A DNA stretch of 9,410 nucleotides, from the NCBI GenBank assembly GCA_003157675.1, contig PMKG01000376.1, forward strand, positions 1 through 9,410, given 5' to 3'. The notes below the pieces were generated by a model. That model was given only the letters and a program-made list of their open reading frames with translations. It was not told the DNA's origin and did no database searches. The stretch comes from Acidobacteriota bacterium. GTDB lineage: Bacteria > Acidobacteriota > Vicinamibacteria > Vicinamibacterales > Fen-181. Below, one piece after another: positions 7,318-9,410 of the stretch (the first letter of the stretch is position 1; every line of letters begins with the position of its first letter). Made by a program: the position numbers and the translations under genes.

Positions 7318-8112
7318 TCAGCGAGACACGGTGAAGCGCCCACCGAAGACGAAGAAGTTGACGACGCGGTGATCCGTCGGGAGGGGATCGATCTGCCGAT
7401 CCCACCCGATGAACGCTTCACCGACGCCTCCGCGGTAGCCCAGGACGAGGCCGGCTTCGACGCGCGCGGCGGTGGCGCCGGCGCGTCCCGCCACCGACGG
7501 ATCGCACCAGACCTCGCGCAGGGTGCCATCCGCGTAATAGGCCCAGCGGGGAGACACGCGGTCGATCACGCGATTTTCGGTCTTCGCGTCCCAGCGATAG
7601 TCGACGTAGCGACGGCGGCCCTCGGGGTAGACCAGGCTCTCGGCACGCCCCTCCCATCGCCATCGTCCCGACTGCGCGGCGGTCGCCGCGCGGATGCCGA
7701 ATCCGTCCCACGAGATCGGTCCGGGGCGCTCCTGGTCGTGCAGGTGCCGCGACGTGTGGTGGTACACCACGGAGAGGTCGGCGCGGCGGACCCGGGTTGT
7801 CGGCGCGAACGTGAAGCCGTAATCGGCGTGGCGGGGGTTGTATCGGTCGTTGAACGCGACGTCGAACGAGAACTCGAAGGGCACGCGTACCCTGTCGAAG
7901 TCGACGAGGTCGACGTCGCCCCGAAACTGCACGCCGAGCGGCATGTCGTCAACGGGCCCGCGGAGGAACCCGCCCGCGGCGCTCAGGCTCGCACGCGTGA
8001 GGGTGTGCGGCCACGAATCGCGGTTCGCGTGATCGGCCTGGGCGAAGGCCGGCGAACCAGCCACGAGGGAGAGCCAGGCCCCGAGAACGGCGGCACGCAC
8101 CGGGATTTGCAC
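7318..8112 (-). CDS. Probable outer-membrane beta-barrel protein, unknown function
   Basis: 264 residues from GTG at 8112. A clear signal peptide covers residues 1-24 (basic R6, hydrophobic 7-19, AFA-Q cleavage site at 22-25). The mature part is rich in Arg, Asp, Tyr and Trp with alternating hydrophobic strands, as in small outer-membrane barrels. YHHTSRHLHDQ (117-127) followed by SWDGFGIR is the most distinctive motif. It recalls the Y-H-x-S-x-H-L-x-D-E pattern of DUF1207-type proteins, but I cannot confirm this. The protein ends FFVFGGRFTVSR, without the usual terminal Phe. A single Cys (203) lies in the mature part. The frame is open to 8262, but the GTG at 8112 is the only start that gives a signal peptide at the N-terminus and it sits 7 nt below a -10 element. 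It leads a probable two-gene unit with the downstream glycosyltransferase. Confidence 0.75.
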   Translation of the reverse strand: MQIPVRAAVLGAWLSLVAGSPAFAQADHANRDSWPHTLTRASLSAAGGFLRGPVDDMPLGVQFRGDVDLVDFDRVRVPFEFSFDVAFNDRYNPRHADYGFTFAPTTRVRRADLSVVYHHTSRHLHDQERPGPISWDGFGIRAATAAQSGRWRWEGRAESLVYPEGRRRYVDYRWDAKTENRVIDRVSPRWAYYADGTLREVWCDPSVAGRAGATAARVEAGLVLGYRGGVGEAFIGWDRQIDPLPTDHRVVNFFVFGGRFTVSR

Positions 8113-8119
8113 GGGCGGG

Positions 8120-8125
8120 ATTGTA
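8120..8125 (-). promoter_or_regulatory. -10 element for near-leaderless transcript
   Basis: On the minus strand this reads TACAAT, 5 of 6 matches to TATAAT, and stands 7 nt before the GTG at 8112. A transcript started at the usual distance would begin at or within a base or two of the start codon. No ribosome binding site is present between them (CCCGCCC), which fits leaderless translation. No good -35 was seen; the palindrome at 8148-8165 lies in its place. Confidence 0.5.
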
Positions 8126-8147
8126 TCAGGCCGCCGGCCCCGAAGGC

Positions 8148-8165
8148 TCGGTTCGCGCGAACCGA
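8148..8165. promoter_or_regulatory. 18-bp perfect palindrome, putative operator or activator site
   Basis: TCGGTTCGCGCGAACCGA equals its own reverse complement over all 18 bp. Its centre is about 43-44 bp upstream of the transcription start inferred from the -10 at 8120-8125 and it covers or borders the -35 position. This is where a class II activator or a blocking repressor would bind as a dimer. The cognate regulator is not in the window. Confidence 0.45.
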
Positions 8166-8193
8166 CGAAGCCGCCGACCCGTTCACCGGATGC

Positions 8194-8316
8194 GCCAGCC
8201 CTAAAGGGCCGGCCTACACACGAGCGGGCAGGACCGTGTGCAGGGCCTTCAGGCCTGCCCAACGCGAGGCAACCCTAAAGGGTCGCCCTACGCACCGAAG
8301 GGATCGGCCTACGCAC
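8194..8316. repeat. Cluster of related GC-rich hairpin repeats (REP-like)
   Basis: Two hairpins share one design: GCC-A-GCCCT-AA-AGGGC-C-GGC (8194-8213) and GGC-A-ACCCT-AA-AGGGT-C-GCC (8268-8287). They have the same A/C mismatch and AA loop but paired base changes in the stems. Each runs into CTACRCA (8214-8220, 8288-8294), and a third CGGCCTACGCAC at 8305-8316 crosses the dehydrogenase stop codon. Between them 8240-8258 forms another stem with a CCT-TC-AGG tip, one bulged G, and an outer GGGCAGG/CCTGCCC pair (8226-8232, 8254-8260). A shorter CCGA/TCGG stem lies at 8295-8307. This resembles a REP-type intergenic repeat array. It may also limit read-through from the dehydrogenase gene, though no T-run follows. 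Confidence 0.6.
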
Positions 8317-9253
8317 GGTCGGAGTAGCCGAGCTGGGCGATGATCTCGCGCAGCCCCGCCGCGCTCGCAGCGAGCTGCCGGCGCTCCTCGTCGTCCAGCA
8401 CGATTGGCAGCACCTCGCGCACGCCGTCCCGCCCGACGACCGCTGGCAGGCTCAGGCAGACATCGGCGATCTCACCAAACCCTTCGACGTAGGTCGAGAC
8501 GGTGAGCACGCTCTTCTCATCGTGGAGCACGGCCTCGACGATGCGCGCCACCGACAGGGCCACGGCATAGAAGGTGGCCCCCTTCCGCTGGATGACTTCC
8601 TTGCCGGCCATCACGACGGACTGGTGGATGCGCTCTCGCGCCGCGGCGTCCAGTGGGACGCCGCCGGGCGGTGCGTAGCGGGTCACCGGGATCTGGCCGA
8701 GGCTCGCCATGCTCCACGCCAGCACCGACGAGTCGCCGTGCTCACCGATGACGTCCGCGTGGATGCTCCGGGGGTCGATGCCGAACTCCTGGCCGAGCAG
8801 GTAGCGGAAGCGCGACGAATCGAGGGAGGTCCCCGAACCGATGATTTTCGAGGGTGGCGCGGAGAGCCGCCGGACGGTCACGTAAGTGAGCACGTCCACC
8901 GGGTTGGCGACGACGATGACGACGGCGCCGCGGTAGTGCGGGGCCATGTCGGCCAGGATCTCCTCGGTGATCGCGGCGTTGCCGCGCGCGAGGTCGAGCC
9001 TGGACTCCCCCGGCTTCCGTCCACGGCCGGCCGCGAGGACGATGACGTCGGCATCAGCCACGCCTTCGTAGCCCTCGGCCCGAATCTCGGGGTTCTCGAG
9101 GTAGGACGCGCCGTGCGCCAGATCGAGCACCTCGCCGACGGCCTTCTCGCGGCTGACGTCGATCAGGCTGACGCGGGTGACGATGTCCCGCACCAGGAGC
9201 GTGTAGGCCAGCGTCGCTCCGACGTTGCCCGCGCCGATGATCGCCACCTTCAT
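8309..9253 (-). CDS. ldh: L-lactate/malate dehydrogenase family enzyme (NAD-dependent)
   Basis: 314 residues, the normal length. Residues 1-30 form the Rossmann start with GAGNVG (7-12). Asp32 at the end of the second strand indicates NAD rather than NADP. KPGESRLDL (80-88) is the active-site loop with Arg85 (Arg109 in lactate dehydrogenase numbering). ANPVD (116-120) follows. GTSLDSSRFR (141-150) supplies Asp145 and Arg148 (Asp168, Arg171). GEHGDS (170-175) carries catalytic His172 (His195). KGATFYAVA (224-232) is lactate dehydrogenase-like. It reversibly reduces a 2-oxo acid with NADH in the cytoplasm. Overall it resembles lactate dehydrogenase, but residue 79, the substrate-specificity position (Gln102), is Arg as in malate dehydrogenases, so malate/oxaloacetate may be the real pair. 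The ATG at 9253 is chosen over an upstream in-frame ATG at 9304 because it starts the conserved fold and has a strong ribosome binding site. The gene appears to be transcribed alone. Confidence 0.92.
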   Translation of the reverse strand: MKVAIIGAGNVGATLAYTLLVRDIVTRVSLIDVSREKAVGEVLDLAHGASYLENPEIRAEGYEGVADADVIVLAAGRGRKPGESRLDLARGNAAITEEILADMAPHYRGAVVIVVANPVDVLTYVTVRRLSAPPSKIIGSGTSLDSSRFRYLLGQEFGIDPRSIHADVIGEHGDSSVLAWSMASLGQIPVTRYAPPGGVPLDAAARERIHQSVVMAGKEVIQRKGATFYAVALSVARIVEAVLHDEKSVLTVSTYVEGFGEIADVCLSLPAVVGRDGVREVLPIVLDDEERRQLAASAAGLREIIAQLGYSDRA

Positions 9254-9258
9254 GCGGT

Positions 9259-9266
9259 CCCCTCCC
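9259..9266 (-). promoter_or_regulatory. Strong ribosome binding site of the dehydrogenase gene
   Basis: The minus strand reads GGGAGGGG ending 5 nt before the ATG at 9253. This is the only canonical Shine-Dalgarno sequence in front of any gene here and it fixes the start codon. Confidence 0.8.
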
Positions 9267-9280
9267 GGACTCCCGAGTCC
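9267..9280. promoter_or_regulatory. Inverted repeat in the dehydrogenase leader
   Basis: GGACTC-CC-GAGTCC has perfect 6-bp arms and ends next to the ribosome binding site. A weak -10-like TACACT lies just upstream on the minus strand (9286 to 9281), which would put the repeat over the transcription start. It could be an operator or a leader stem that affects ribosome access. The function is inferred. Confidence 0.35.
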
Positions 9281-9333
9281 AGTGTACGACCGCTTACGCC
9301 TCACGCCTTGCGGCCGTGCCGTTTCGTCGCCTC

Positions 9334-9370
9334 AGGGACCGCCAGGTCGCAAGATGCCTGGCTCGTCCCT
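9334..9370. repeat. Long imperfect hairpin upstream of the dehydrogenase gene
   Basis: AGGGAC-C-GCCAGG (9334-9346) pairs with CCTGGC-TC-GTCCCT (9357-9370) around a 10-nt loop, giving 12 base pairs with one small internal loop. The outer arm sequence CGTCCCT is repeated in tandem (9364-9377). No T-run follows on either strand. It may be a terminator-like stem for a gene beyond the window or a repeat element. Confidence 0.45.
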
Positions 9371-9377
9371 CGTCCCT

Positions 9378-9406
9378 TCCGCCTTCGCCCTCCGGGCTTC
9401 GGCGGA
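9378..9406. repeat. GC-rich inverted repeat at the window edge
   Basis: TCCGCC-TTC-GCCC (9378-9390) pairs with GGGC-TTC-GGCGGA (9394-9406), leaving a symmetric TTC/TTC internal loop and a 3-nt tip. The rest of 9281-9410 shows no coding potential. The design is like that of short dispersed intergenic repeats, but only one copy is visible here. Confidence 0.45.
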
Positions 9407-9410
9407 CAAG

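Noticed and set aside
8113..8308. CRISPR or small RNA gene in the repeat-bearing gap.
   Set aside because: The repeats are hairpins of unequal spacing (about 74 bp between the two best) without uniform spacers, and no promoter-terminator pair for an independent RNA was seen.

Overview
This is a GC-rich (roughly two-thirds G+C), tightly packed bacterial window with eight protein genes, no RNA genes, no CRISPR and no insertion sequence. The gene content (exopolysaccharide-type glycosyltransferases, a Wzx-like flippase, outer-membrane proteins with signal peptides) points to a Gram-negative cell. The base composition, near-leaderless promoters and short GC-rich hairpin repeats around the dehydrogenase gene are in keeping with an Acidobacteriota-like genome (Vicinamibacteria-type). 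That placement is a guess from style, not from a marker gene.

Layout. (1) 3-944, plus: 3' part of a fused nucleotidyltransferase / CDP-alcohol phosphatidyltransferase membrane protein, cut by the window edge. (2) 932-2278, minus: exported protein with a Vps62-like front half and an outer-membrane-type C-terminus, tail-to-tail with gene 1. (3) 2307-6141, plus: a translationally coupled trio of two GT4 glycosyltransferases and an O-antigen/exopolysaccharide flippase with 4-bp ATGA and GTGA overlaps. Genes 2 and 3 diverge from a 28-bp gap that contains opposed -10-like hexamers. (4) 6110-7300, minus: a third GT4 glycosyltransferase, overlapping the flippase tail-to-tail by 32 bp, with a perfect 8-bp-stem hairpin inside the overlap. 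(5) 7318-8112, minus: a signal-peptide-bearing, probably beta-barrel outer-membrane protein, 17 bp upstream of gene 4's glycosyltransferase and probably cotranscribed with it. (6) 8113-8308: 196 bp non-coding, with a -10 element, an exact 18-bp palindrome and a cluster of related hairpins. (7) 8309-9253, minus: a lactate/malate dehydrogenase-family enzyme with a strong ribosome binding site. (8) 9254-9410: 157 bp non-coding, with three inverted repeats.

How the genes fit together. The flippase and three glycosyltransferases look like part of a locus that assembles a lipid-linked surface glycan and moves it across the inner membrane. The CDP-alcohol phosphatidyltransferase would act on phospholipid or polyol-phosphate head groups in the same membrane, and the two exported proteins would sit in the cell envelope. 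No polymerase, initiating phosphoglycosyltransferase or Wza/Wzc-type exporter is in view, so the locus is incomplete here or works with genes elsewhere. The dehydrogenase is ordinary central metabolism but has an arginine where lactate dehydrogenases carry their specificity glutamine.

No clearly new multi-gene system is visible. The best leads are the hairpin repeats with matched base-pair changes (8194-8316), the 18-bp palindrome over a near-leaderless promoter (8148-8165), the in-register hairpin in the overlapping gene ends (6118-6136), the altered catalytic motif in the phosphatidyltransferase, and the specificity residue of the dehydrogenase.
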